NCBI GenBank assembly: GCA_040003205.1
Contig: JBDUDA010000008.1
Span: 1-28,395, forward strand
Reading direction: 5' to 3'
Origin: JALYIM01 sp040003205
Lineage (GTDB): Bacteria; Acidobacteriota; Terriglobia; Terriglobales; Acidobacteriaceae
DNA length: 28,395 nucleotides
The notes beneath the pieces are model-generated. The model was not told the DNA's origin and made no database searches. It worked only from the letters and a program-made list of their open reading frames with translations. This document shows, piece by piece, positions 8,116-15,800 of the stretch. The translations under genes were made by a program, and so were the position numbers. Every line of letters starts with the position of its first letter. The first letter of the stretch is position 1.

Positions 8116-9387
8116 ATGTTCGTCAGACTCGTCTTCGAATCTTTTCGTAGAGAAAAGCGGCGAAAGCTGCTGGCGGGCGTCGCCATCACTCTCGGGGTCG
8201 GCGTGGCGACCGCCATGATTGCTGTGGCCACTGATATCGGAGATAAGGTCGGTCGCGAGCTTCGCACTTACGGCGCTAATCTCATCGTTACTCCGCAGGA
8301 AGACAGTCTTGACCTCGAGATCGCGGGCGTCAATCTCAAACCACCAAGCGACGGCGCCTATCTCAACGAAGCGGACCTCCCAAAAATCAAAGGTATGTTC
8401 TGGCGAAATAACATTGTGGGCTTTTCTCCCATGCTGCCGGTCTCTGCCAACGTGAAAATTAATGGGGGCGAGCAGGAAGTCAGTCTTCTGGGAACTTATT
8501 TCGCTAAGGCGATTCGATTTGGCAAAGAAGGATTTGTTACCGGTGTGCGTAACACTCATCCATGGTGGAAGGTGCAAGGCTCGTGGCCCAAGGATGATTC
8601 CGATTCCGCAGAGGTTCTGGTCGGACAACGCCTGGCGGCAGCCCTCGCAATGCAACCAGGAGAAACGCTGGAAATTGACCGTCAACCGCATCGGGTTGCA
8701 GGAATTCTCTCCACTGGCGGGCCGGAGGACAATCAGCTCGTTGTTCCCCTGTTGCTGGCACAGCAAATTCTAGGAAGAGCCGGCGCGGTGCGCAGAGTCT
8801 ACGTCAGCGCTTTGACCAAGCCCGAAGATGCTTTCGCGCGGCGCGATCCGAAATCGCTTAGCCCAGCGATGTACGACCGCTGGTATTGCTCACCTTACGC
8901 TCAGTCCATCGCTTACCAATTGCAGGAGGCAATTCCCTTTTCGCACGCCGAACAAATTCGACAGGTCGCGCAGAACGAGGGAACAGTACTTTCCAGAATT
9001 AAGGGGCTTATGCTGCTGATGACGCTTGCAGCGCTGTTGGCTTCCGCGCTCGCTGTATCGGCGGCGATGGCGACGGCTATCTTCGAGCGGCGTCACGATG
9101 TTGGATTGATGAAGGCTCTGGGCGCTGCCGATGTTTCAGTGGCGTCATTATTCTTTGCGGAGTCTGCATTGCTGGCTTTGCTGGGAGGACTTGTAGGCTT
9201 CGCGGGCGGATCTCTGCTCGCGGGTCAGATTGGGCGCTCGATCTTCGACTCCAAACTTTCTGTTCAGCCAGTCCTTCTTCCCATTGTTCTTCTGATCGCC
9301 GTGATCGTGACTTTTGCGGGGAGCGCATCGGCCATTCGGCGCGCCGTGAAACTCGACCCCGTCCATGCGCTGCGGGGTGGAGGATGA
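8116..9387 (+). CDS. MacB/FtsX-type ABC permease, iron-uptake subunit 1
   Basis: The product is 423 residues with the MacB/FtsX architecture: one N-terminal membrane helix (about 20-42), a large periplasmic core (about 45-290), then three helices (about 295-415). It ends with the cytoplasmic motif KLDPVHALRGG, where such permeases contact their ATPase. FERRHDVGLMKALGA is the usual coupling-helix motif. The periplasmic core has a WWKVQGSWP block that recurs in altered form in the next permease, so the two genes arose by duplication and probably make a heterodimer. The start ATG abuts the FTR1 stop (TAAATG, no gap), which means translational coupling. In P19/FTR1-type loci this subunit belongs to a system that moves iron or reductant across the membrane; the exact substrate is unproven. 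Confidence 0.85.
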   Translation: MFVRLVFESFRREKRRKLLAGVAITLGVGVATAMIAVATDIGDKVGRELRTYGANLIVTPQEDSLDLEIAGVNLKPPSDGAYLNEADLPKIKGMFWRNNIVGFSPMLPVSANVKINGGEQEVSLLGTYFAKAIRFGKEGFVTGVRNTHPWWKVQGSWPKDDSDSAEVLVGQRLAAALAMQPGETLEIDRQPHRVAGILSTGGPEDNQLVVPLLLAQQILGRAGAVRRVYVSALTKPEDAFARRDPKSLSPAMYDRWYCSPYAQSIAYQLQEAIPFSHAEQIRQVAQNEGTVLSRIKGLMLLMTLAALLASALAVSAAMATAIFERRHDVGLMKALGAADVSVASLFFAESALLALLGGLVGFAGGSLLAGQIGRSIFDSKLSVQPVLLPIVLLIAVIVTFAGSASAIRRAVKLDPVHALRGGG

Positions 9388-10532
9388 AGCTTGCAACCCA
9401 AACTCCTGCACGAACGCGCCGGGCAGGCTCGTCGCGTCCTTCAATGTTTTTGCGGATGTTATGGCGAGCGGCGATTCTTCGCAAGGGACGCGCGGCCACC
9501 GCATTGCTCGCGATGGTGGTAGGCGCGGCTGTTGCCACCACGATGCTCAATCTGTTTATTGACGTCCAAGCAAAGCTGCGAACTGAATTCCGCAAGTACG
9601 GCGCGAACGTTGTGGTCATCGCGAAGGACGGTGGTTCGCTCCCTCCAGATGCCCTGCACCTTGCAGAAGAGGCGCTGGCTGGGCGTGGCACAGCGGTTCC
9701 CTTCGCATATGCCGTGGCACGCACCCAAGACGGTCAATCTGTGGTCGTTGCCGGAACTGATTTCGACCGGGTCCGTCAGATGAATTCCTGGTGGTCAGTG
9801 AATGCATGGCCGCGCGCGACCCACCAAGCACTTCTGGGAAGGCGGGCATCGAAGTCCGTGAGCCCCAACGGTCAGCCTTTTGACTTGAGTTTCCATGGGC
9901 GCAGGATTCGCCTGCAACCAGCGGGCATTTTGCAGACCGGCGCTGGAGAAGACAGCCGCATCTATCTCTCGCTGGAAGATTTTGAGAGTTGGACAAATGT
10001 TCCGGCTTCTACAATCGAAATCGCAGCGTCCGGTTCTGCTGAAGACGTCGAATCCGTAATGCAGAAGTTAGCTGCTTCGATTTCCGTAGGCCGCGTCAGC
10101 GCGGTGCGCCAAATTGCCGAGGGCGAGGCGAGTGTGCTCGGAAAAACACGTGCCACATTGATGGCCGTCAGCATCTTGATTATCGCCACGGCTGCGTTGT
10201 GTGTTCTGGCAACGCTAATGGGATGGGTATTCGATCGCCGTCGAGACTTTGCAATCATGAAAGCGCTGGGCGCTTCCGAAAATCTGATCAGAGGATTTTT
10301 TGCCGCCGAAGCTGCAGCTTTAGGCGCAGTCGGGGCAGCGCTGGGATTTGCCATCGGCATAGGCGTCGCCGCGTGGATCGGAAGATCGAATTTTCAGGCT
10401 CCGGTAACTCCGCGCTTTGGCCTCCTCCCGATCGTATTTGCTGGCAGTATCGCGGTCGCCCTGGTCGCGGCCCTGTTACCCATTTCGTTGCTGCGAAGAA
10501 TCCAGCCAGCTATGATCCTAAGGGGCGAGTAA
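9384..10532 (+). CDS. MacB/FtsX-type ABC permease, iron-uptake subunit 2
   Basis: The product is 382 residues with the same plan as its neighbour: a basic N-terminus, one helix (about 38-60), a periplasmic core and three C-terminal helices. FDRRRDFAIMKALGASENLI is the coupling motif and RIQPAMILRGE is the ATPase-facing tail. The core contains WWSVNAWP, the counterpart of the WW block of subunit 1. The start overlaps the previous stop by 4 bp (ATGA) and a GGAGG-like sequence precedes it. The basic N-terminal extension (TRRAGSSRP) before the first helix is longer than in subunit 1. The gene ends 1 bp before the start of the ATPase gene, so all four transporter genes form one translational unit. 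Confidence 0.85.
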   Translation: MKLATQTPARTRRAGSSRPSMFLRMLWRAAILRKGRAATALLAMVVGAAVATTMLNLFIDVQAKLRTEFRKYGANVVVIAKDGGSLPPDALHLAEEALAGRGTAVPFAYAVARTQDGQSVVVAGTDFDRVRQMNSWWSVNAWPRATHQALLGRRASKSVSPNGQPFDLSFHGRRIRLQPAGILQTGAGEDSRIYLSLEDFESWTNVPASTIEIAASGSAEDVESVMQKLAASISVGRVSAVRQIAEGEASVLGKTRATLMAVSILIIATAALCVLATLMGWVFDRRRDFAIMKALGASENLIRGFFAAEAAALGAVGAALGFAIGIGVAAWIGRSNFQAPVTPRFGLLPIVFAGSIAVALVAALLPISLLRRIQPAMILRGE

Positions 10533-10533
10533 G

Positions 10534-11757
10534 TTGATTAAACTGCAAAATGTCAGCCGAGTGTATCCCTCGAAAGCAGCGGGGGGAGAAAGCGTTCGCG
10601 CGCTCGATGACTTTTCGTTAAGCGTCGCGCCCGGCGAATGGATAGCAATCATGGGTCCGTCAGGCTCCGGAAAGTCTACCCTGGTTAACCTTATCGGCTG
10701 CCTCGACCGTCCTAGCTCAGGAAAGATCTGGATTGATGGCGAAGACGTTGCCACCGTCTCAGCGGCTGAACTGAACCGTGTGCGCGCCGAGAAGATCGGC
10801 TTCATCTTCCAACAGTTTCATCTCATTCCATACCTGACCGCGCTGGAGAATGTCATGCTGGCGCAATACTTCCACAGTATGACCGATGAAAAAGAGGCCA
10901 CCGAGGCCCTTGATCGCGTCGGATTAAAACAGCGCGCACACCACCTTCCCTCGCAGTTGTCTGGAGGCGAGCAGCAGCGGGTTTGCATCGCGCGAGCACT
11001 TATCAACGATCCCAGCATCGTTCTTGCTGACGAACCAACCGGCAACCTTGATGCCCCCAATGAAGAGATCGTTTTGAAGTTGATTCGTGAACTTCATCAG
11101 CAGGGCCGAACCATCGTGATGGTCACTCACGACCCCGTGGTCGCACGGCTGGCAGACCGTCGCATTGAACTACATCACGGCAAAATCGCAACCCAGGAAG
11201 TATTCGCGATGGCCGATGAAGAACAGTTCGACGAAATTCTCGAGGAATTGTGGGCTCTGTCCGAACATGGCGAGACCGCCGAGACTGGAATTATGGAGGT
11301 CCACGGCGCGCTCCCCGTGAGCATCGCAATCGAAAAAATGGCGGCGCTGGGATTACTTACCACGCGTCCCCATGACGGGAGTTTGCAACCGCGTAAGCAC
11401 TTCGTCAATCCTTGTCACGACGCGCTAAAGCCCACATCGTTTTCCACGGGAGAAGGCAGCCTCATCGTGGAGCTAACCGATCGAGGACGCAAGCGGGCGG
11501 CCGACATCATCCGCAGGCATCGGCTCGCGGAGCGGTTGTTTACGGACAGCCTGGCGCTCGACAGCGAGTCAGAGATTGAGCAGCAGGCCTGTAAGTTTGA
11601 GCACATTCTGTCTTCCGAAGCGACCGATAAAATTTGTACTTTTCTCGGCCATCCGCGAACCTGTCCGCACGGCGCCGCGATTCCTCCCGGGCCTTGCTGC
11701 GGACCGGCACTCTCCCTGAACGAAGACGCGTTGTCAAAATCCGGACGGATGAGCTAG
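10534..11757 (+). CDS. ABC ATPase fused to a DtxR-like iron-sensor/regulator domain
   Basis: The product is 407 residues. Residues 1-225 are a complete MacB/LolD-type ATPase: Walker A GPSGSGKST, Q-loop FIFQQFH, signature LSGGEQQR, Walker B VLADEPTG and H-loop VTHD. Residues 226-407 resemble a DtxR/MntR-family regulator. A divergent winged helix (FDEILEELWALSEHGE...EKMAALGLL) and an inserted stretch of about 30 residues are followed by the dimerisation/metal domain LTDRGRKRAADIIRRHRLAERL...QQACKFEHILSS. Likely metal ligands align with DtxR: H329 and E333 (H79, E83), C353, E356 and H357 (C102, E105, H106); E349 replaces H98. The tail CPHGAAIPPGPCC is cysteine-rich. The start is TTG 10534 after a GGGGCGAG sequence. 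No stop or frameshift separates the halves, but an ATG with a ribosome-binding site lies at the joint (11209). Confidence 0.85.
   Translation: MIKLQNVSRVYPSKAAGGESVRALDDFSLSVAPGEWIAIMGPSGSGKSTLVNLIGCLDRPSSGKIWIDGEDVATVSAAELNRVRAEKIGFIFQQFHLIPYLTALENVMLAQYFHSMTDEKEATEALDRVGLKQRAHHLPSQLSGGEQQRVCIARALINDPSIVLADEPTGNLDAPNEEIVLKLIRELHQQGRTIVMVTHDPVVARLADRRIELHHGKIATQEVFAMADEEQFDEILEELWALSEHGETAETGIMEVHGALPVSIAIEKMAALGLLTTRPHDGSLQPRKHFVNPCHDALKPTSFSTGEGSLIVELTDRGRKRAADIIRRHRLAERLFTDSLALDSESEIEQQACKFEHILSSEATDKICTFLGHPRTCPHGAAIPPGPCCGPALSLNEDALSKSGRMS
11195..11211 (+). promoter_or_regulatory. Internal ribosome-binding site and start codon for a free DtxR-like protein
   Basis: AGGAAG at 11195-11200, an 8-nt spacer and an in-frame ATG at 11209 sit exactly where the ATPase domain ends and the DtxR-like domain begins. 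Translation from here would give a 182-residue protein starting MADEEQFDEIL, with both the winged-helix and metal-binding parts. Spacing and sequence are as good as for most true starts in this window. Either the fusion is recent and retains the old start, or both forms are made. Confidence 0.45.
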
Positions 11758-11761
11758 GCGT

Positions 11762-12586
11762 ATGTCAGGCCTGCGACCTGTGATCGGTGTTTTCGACTCC
11801 GGCTTCGGCGGTCTCACTGTTCTTAAAGCGTTACTTGAAGTTGTTCCTCAGGGCGATTTTCTCTATTTCGGCGATACCGCCCGCCTGCCTTATGGATCTA
11901 AATCCGCTCAAACCGTTGCCCGTTACGCAATCGAAGCCACTCAGTATCTCGAGAGTAAGGGCGCGAACTTCCTGGTGATTGCATGCAACACTGCCACTGC
12001 ACTCGCGCTCGATCAAATTAAAAACGCTACGAATGTTCCGGTCGTCGGAGTAATAGAGCCGGGAGCCGACTACGCGGTGGGCGCGAGTGTGAATAAGAGG
12101 GTTGCGGTTGTCGCCACGGAGGGAACCGTTGCCAGCCACGCTTACTTAAAGGCCCTCAGTCAGCGAGGAGTCGCGGCGACAGAAAAAGCCTGCCCCCTAC
12201 TGGTGCCGCTGATCGAAGAGGGATGGCTTGCACATTCTGTCACGGAGCAGATCGCCCGCATTTATCTAACTGCACTTTTCGCGGGAGAATTCGAATCCGC
12301 CGATGTGCTGGTTCTCGGTTGCACGCACTATCCGCTGATCAGGCCCCTGCTTCAAAGTCTGGTTCCGCAGAATGTACGAATCGTGGACTCGGCAGAATCG
12401 ACGGCGCACGCCGTCCGCGATCTTTTGTCAAAGGGACAACCGGCGACATCGTCCGAATCTGAGAAGACCCATCTGCCTGATATTAAATTTTTTGTTACCG
12501 ACTCGGTGGAGAAATTCAAGCGCATGGGGCCCAGTTTTCTGGGCAGGGCAATTGAAAGTGTGCAGCACGTTGATCTGGAAAATTAA
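11762..12586 (+). CDS. murI: Glutamate racemase
   Basis: The product is 274 residues and makes D-glutamate for the peptidoglycan stem peptide in the cytoplasm. The family motifs are all present: VFDSGFGG (about 10-17) with the catalytic-site Asp and Ser, YFGDTARLPYG (about 35-45), the first catalytic cysteine in ACNTATA (C75) and the second in LGCTHYPLI (C187). Length is normal for MurI. The ATG lies 4 bp after the stop of the ATPase-DtxR gene, so it is probably read from the same transcript as the iron operon; no separate promoter is evident in that 4-bp gap, although one could lie inside the preceding gene. A 275-bp gap follows. Confidence 0.93.
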   Translation: MSGLRPVIGVFDSGFGGLTVLKALLEVVPQGDFLYFGDTARLPYGSKSAQTVARYAIEATQYLESKGANFLVIACNTATALALDQIKNATNVPVVGVIEPGADYAVGASVNKRVAVVATEGTVASHAYLKALSQRGVAATEKACPLLVPLIEEGWLAHSVTEQIARIYLTALFAGEFESADVLVLGCTHYPLIRPLLQSLVPQNVRIVDSAESTAHAVRDLLSKGQPATSSESEKTHLPDIKFFVTDSVEKFKRMGPSFLGRAIESVQHVDLEN

Positions 12587-12597
12587 CTGATCTTCAT

Positions 12598-12756
12598 AGT
12601 CATTTCTCATGCTGAGCGCGAGAGTCGTTCATGTAGTAGCGGTGAAGGAACCGAAGCATCCGTAGGCCCAGAGGATTTGTGAGCGGTTGGGGTTCTTCGA
12701 CGCCAGAGTCATTCGCAAGCGAATGACTCTTCTGCTCAGGATGACATCTGGTTGGT
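12598..12756. repeat. REP-like intergenic element with a perfect 12-bp hairpin
   Basis: The 275-bp gap after murI holds no credible ORF. Its centre is a perfect inverted repeat, AGAGTCATTCGC (12705-12716) and GCGAATGACTCT (12719-12730), with a 2-nt AA between the arms. The element is flanked by related words in opposite orientation, TCAT..CTGAGC near 12600-12620 and CTGCTCAGGATGACA near 12733-12747. Such 'TCAT...CTGAGC' words are typical of interspersed palindromic elements in Acidobacteriota as I remember them; this family assignment is from memory and unverified. No T-run follows the hairpin, so it is not a standard intrinsic terminator. Confidence 0.45.
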
Positions 12757-12861
12757 GCTGAGTGTCATCTTTTCCATTTTGAGTATTGCGAAATAGTTCG
12801 ACCTGTTGGTGGTCGCTCGAATCTAATTTAATTAGCGGGATTGGTAGCGAGGGATCTTTCC

Positions 12862-14211
12862 GTGCAGAACGGCGTGCCCAAAGTGGTGATAGTGGGAGCT
12901 GGTTTCGGAGGCTTGTTTGCGGCCCGGAAGCTTGCGCGTCTTCCGGTTCAGATTACTTTGATAGACCGCAAAAATCACCATACCTTCCAGCCCCTGCTTT
13001 ACCAGGTCGCAACCGCCGGAATTTCGCCTGCGGAAATTGCCACGCCCATCCGATGGATTCTTCGAAAACATCATAACGTCGAAGTTTTAATGGGCGAGGT
13101 GGAAGGTTTTGATCTGGGTCAGCGGCGCGTGAAGCTGGACGGCTTCGCACTACCCTACGACTACCTGATCGTTGCCGCCGGGGCACGCCATTCTTATTTT
13201 GGTCACGAAGAATGGCAGGACTTTGCTCCCGGTCTGAAAACGATAGAGGATGCGCTCGAAATTCGACGCCGTGTTCTGCTTGCGTTCGAGCTGGCGGAGC
13301 GCCAAGCCGCCGCCGGGCAGCCCCAACTTCCGCTGAATTTTGTGGTAATCGGAGGCGGCCCCACCGGGGTTGAACTCGCGGGCACGCTTGCGGAAATCGC
13401 GCGCCGAGTCCTTGCTGACGAGTTTGTGGCGATAGATCCCAAGCACACTCGTATCATCCTGCTGGAGGGCGGCCCGCGCATTCTTCCCACCTACGCGGAA
13501 GATCTTTCACGCAGCGCAGAGAACCAACTTCGCGACCTTGGCGTGGAGGTAAAAACTTCGACTATGGTAACCGGAGTCGAGGCTGCGTCGGTTGTGGCTG
13601 GCAACACTCATATTCCCGCCGCCGTAATTTTATGGGCGGCCGGGGTAGCCGCTTCTCCGCTGGGAAAGAAGCTAGGAGCGTCCACTGACCGGGCGGGCCG
13701 CGTGCTGGTCAATCCCGATTTGAGCATTGCAGGACATCCAGAAGTGTTTGTCCTGGGAGACTTGGCGGCCTTGAAAGATAAGAATGGGCAGATGTTGCCC
13801 GGAGTTGCTCCCGTCGCAATGCAGCAAGCGACCGCGACTGCGGAAAACATCGGACGTGAGTTAAGGCATGAGGCCCGGCAGGACTTTCGATACGTCGACA
13901 AAGGCAGTCTGGCGACGATTGGACGAAAGGCAGCGGTCGCGCAGTTTGGCAAACTTCATATTTCCGGCGTGCTGGCGTGGATGTCGTGGCTGTTCATTCA
14001 CATTCTTTTTCTCATCGGCTTCCGCAACCGCCTGATCGTTCTGCTCCAGTGGGCATGGTCTTACATCACTTACGAGCGCGGTGCCCGGTTGATTACCGGA
14101 AGCGCTTCCCTGCCAAGTTGGGCCGAATTGGAGAAGGAACCGATCGTGACAGCCTCGCCTTCACCGGAATTGGAAACGAACGCTTCGGAACTCACAAAGC
14201 GGGATAATTAG
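12862..14211 (+). CDS. ndh: Type II NADH:quinone oxidoreductase (NDH-2)
   Basis: The product is a 449-residue single-subunit flavoprotein that passes electrons from NADH to quinone without pumping protons. It has two Rossmann motifs: VIVGAGFGGLFAA near the N-terminus for FAD, and VVIGGGPTGVELAG (about 160-175) for NADH. A further FAD contact is FVLGDLAAL (about 300), with QQATATAENIG after it. The C-terminal hydrophobic/amphipathic region (WMSWLFIHILFLIGFRNRLIVLLQW) anchors it to the inner membrane, as in other NDH-2 enzymes. I chose GTG 12862 because GAGGGA at 12849-12854 is 7 nt upstream; a TTG at 12841 would add seven residues but has no spaced ribosome-binding site. It appears to be transcribed alone. 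A last ~35-residue tail is acidic and unconserved. Confidence 0.92.
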   Translation: MQNGVPKVVIVGAGFGGLFAARKLARLPVQITLIDRKNHHTFQPLLYQVATAGISPAEIATPIRWILRKHHNVEVLMGEVEGFDLGQRRVKLDGFALPYDYLIVAAGARHSYFGHEEWQDFAPGLKTIEDALEIRRRVLLAFELAERQAAAGQPQLPLNFVVIGGGPTGVELAGTLAEIARRVLADEFVAIDPKHTRIILLEGGPRILPTYAEDLSRSAENQLRDLGVEVKTSTMVTGVEAASVVAGNTHIPAAVILWAAGVAASPLGKKLGASTDRAGRVLVNPDLSIAGHPEVFVLGDLAALKDKNGQMLPGVAPVAMQQATATAENIGRELRHEARQDFRYVDKGSLATIGRKAAVAQFGKLHISGVLAWMSWLFIHILFLIGFRNRLIVLLQWAWSYITYERGARLITGSASLPSWAELEKEPIVTASPSPELETNASELTKRDN

Positions 14212-14345
14212 CCGGCAGCCTGGCGCGCACTGCCTAAAGAGACACACAATCTCGATAAAGAATAAAATTGCCTGAGCCGCTTCTCGTGGATAGAGCGCGG
14301 CCTTGCAGCGGAGTTCGCGCGGAAGGCGCTGCCGCTGCTGATCCG

Positions 14346-15680
14346 ATGGCATTCGCCAAGGTTCGTCGCGCTGTTCGCGGTGTTTTCGTCGCCTGCCTCT
14401 TTTTACTTTCTGCCCTCTCCAACCTCTGCTCGGCTGAAATTTCAAAGATCGTGGTGAATGACACTATTCATCCCATCACTGACGAGTACATCGGCCGCGC
14501 CATCGCGGAAGCGAACCGGAACAACGATCAGGCTTTGCTCATCGAACTCAACACGCCCGGCGGCCTTCTGGACGCCACGCGCGACATCATGGAAAAAATC
14601 CTGGCATCGCCCGTGCCAGTGATTATTTATGTCACTCCGAGTGGAAGCCGCGCTGCTTCGGCAGGATTTTTTATTCTCCAAAGTGCGGACGTGGCAGCCA
14701 TGGCCCCAGGCACCAATACCGGCGCGGCGCATCCGGTTTCTCTTGGTGGCGGCAAGATCGATGATGTCATGAAGCAGAAAATTGAAAACGACTCCGCTGC
14801 CCTTATGCGCTCGGTGGTCGGTAAACGCGGGCGCAACGTGGAGGTGGCTGAGTCTACCGTCCGGCAGTCCAAGTCGTTTACCGATCAGGAGGCGCTAACG
14901 CAAAAGCTGATTGATTACGTGGCTCCGAGCGAGTCGGAATTGTTTCAGCAGATGCAGGGGAAAAAACTGAAGCGCTTCGATGGCCGCATCGTCACGCTTA
15001 ACCTCGTTGGCCAGCCGGTGCGCATCTTGGAAATGACGCTTAAGCAACAAATTCTAGGCTACATGATGAATCCGAATATTTCATTCATCCTGCTGGCGAT
15101 TGGAGCTCTCGCACTCTATACGGAATTCAACCATCCCGGCGCGGTGGTTCCCGGGACGGTGGGGGTAGTTTTCATTCTGCTGGCTATCTTCGCGCTCAAC
15201 TTATTGCCCACACGATTTGCTGCCGTCATCATGATTGTGGCGTCATTCCTACTTTTTGCGCTGGAAGCGAAATTTGCCACCCATGGCGTTTTGGCCATCG
15301 GCGGAATTGTCACGCTCACTCTGGGAGGGTTGCTGCTCGTAGATGCGCCCGTCCCCGAGATGCGTGTCCACCTGATGACTGCGCTGGGAGTCAGCATTCC
15401 TCTCGGCATCATCACCGTCCTGCTGATGAGCATCGCGATAAAGGCACGAGCAAACAAAGTGGGGACCGGAGCGCAAGGGATGATCGGCCAACTCGCGATT
15501 GCACAGAGTGCGCTCTCTCCCCAGGGAAAAGTCTTTGTTCACGGGGAACTTTGGGACGCGACCTCATCCTCTAACGTAGCCAGCGGGCAACATGTTGTCA
15601 TTCGCCGAATTGATGGCTTGCGGCTGGAGGTCGACGCAGTGGGTTCTCTTCAGCGAGATTCTGAGCCGATTACTCTATAG
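14346..15680 (+). CDS. nfeD: NfeD-family membrane-bound serine protease
   Basis: The product is 444 residues, the long form of NfeD. It has a signal peptide (MAFAKVRRAVRGVFVACLFLLSALSNLCSAE), then a ClpP/SppA-like protease domain: NTPGGLLDATRDI near residue 70, a probable nucleophile S105 in GSRAASAGF, and a probable general-base lysine K145 in KQKIENDSAA, by alignment with archaeal PH1510. About four to five membrane helices follow (about 225-370), and then a C-terminal OB-fold (GMIGQLAIAQSALSPQGKVFVHGELWDA). The archaeal enzyme cleaves a hydrophobic C-terminal segment of its partner stomatin; here a slipin gene lies 120 bp downstream, the standard pairing. I chose ATG 14346 because it starts directly at the signal peptide; a TTG at 14268 would add 26 residues that mask it. 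Confidence 0.9.
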   Translation: MAFAKVRRAVRGVFVACLFLLSALSNLCSAEISKIVVNDTIHPITDEYIGRAIAEANRNNDQALLIELNTPGGLLDATRDIMEKILASPVPVIIYVTPSGSRAASAGFFILQSADVAAMAPGTNTGAAHPVSLGGGKIDDVMKQKIENDSAALMRSVVGKRGRNVEVAESTVRQSKSFTDQEALTQKLIDYVAPSESELFQQMQGKKLKRFDGRIVTLNLVGQPVRILEMTLKQQILGYMMNPNISFILLAIGALALYTEFNHPGAVVPGTVGVVFILLAIFALNLLPTRFAAVIMIVASFLLFALEAKFATHGVLAIGGIVTLTLGGLLLVDAPVPEMRVHLMTALGVSIPLGIITVLLMSIAIKARANKVGTGAQGMIGQLAIAQSALSPQGKVFVHGELWDATSSSNVASGQHVVIRRIDGLRLEVDAVGSLQRDSEPITL

Positions 15681-15800
15681 CCGCCCGGCTGTGTCGCGCA
15701 TCTGCTCAGGTAACCCAGAGTCACGAGAACTGCCGACTGGGCGCGAGATAGTGCGATACAATCCGCCGCATAGCGCTTTTGTGGTTGTCTGGAGGCACAA

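Noticed and set aside
7053..9724. Long antisense ORFs (202, 322 and 215 codons) opposite the FTR1 and permease genes
   Set aside because: They lie fully opposite strongly conserved genes, have no ribosome-binding site or family resemblance, and have Arg/Ser-rich low-complexity translations typical of shadow frames in GC-rich DNA.
12705..12730. Intrinsic terminator for murI
   Set aside because: The hairpin is perfect but no T-run follows it, and related repeat words surround it; a repeat element fits better.
12841..12861. TTG start for the NDH-2 gene
   Set aside because: The GTG at 12862 has GAGGGA at a 7-nt spacing, while the TTG has no properly spaced ribosome-binding site.
14268..14345. 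TTG start adding 26 residues to NfeD
   Set aside because: The extension precedes an otherwise perfect signal peptide and is unconserved in character, so ATG 14346 is preferred.
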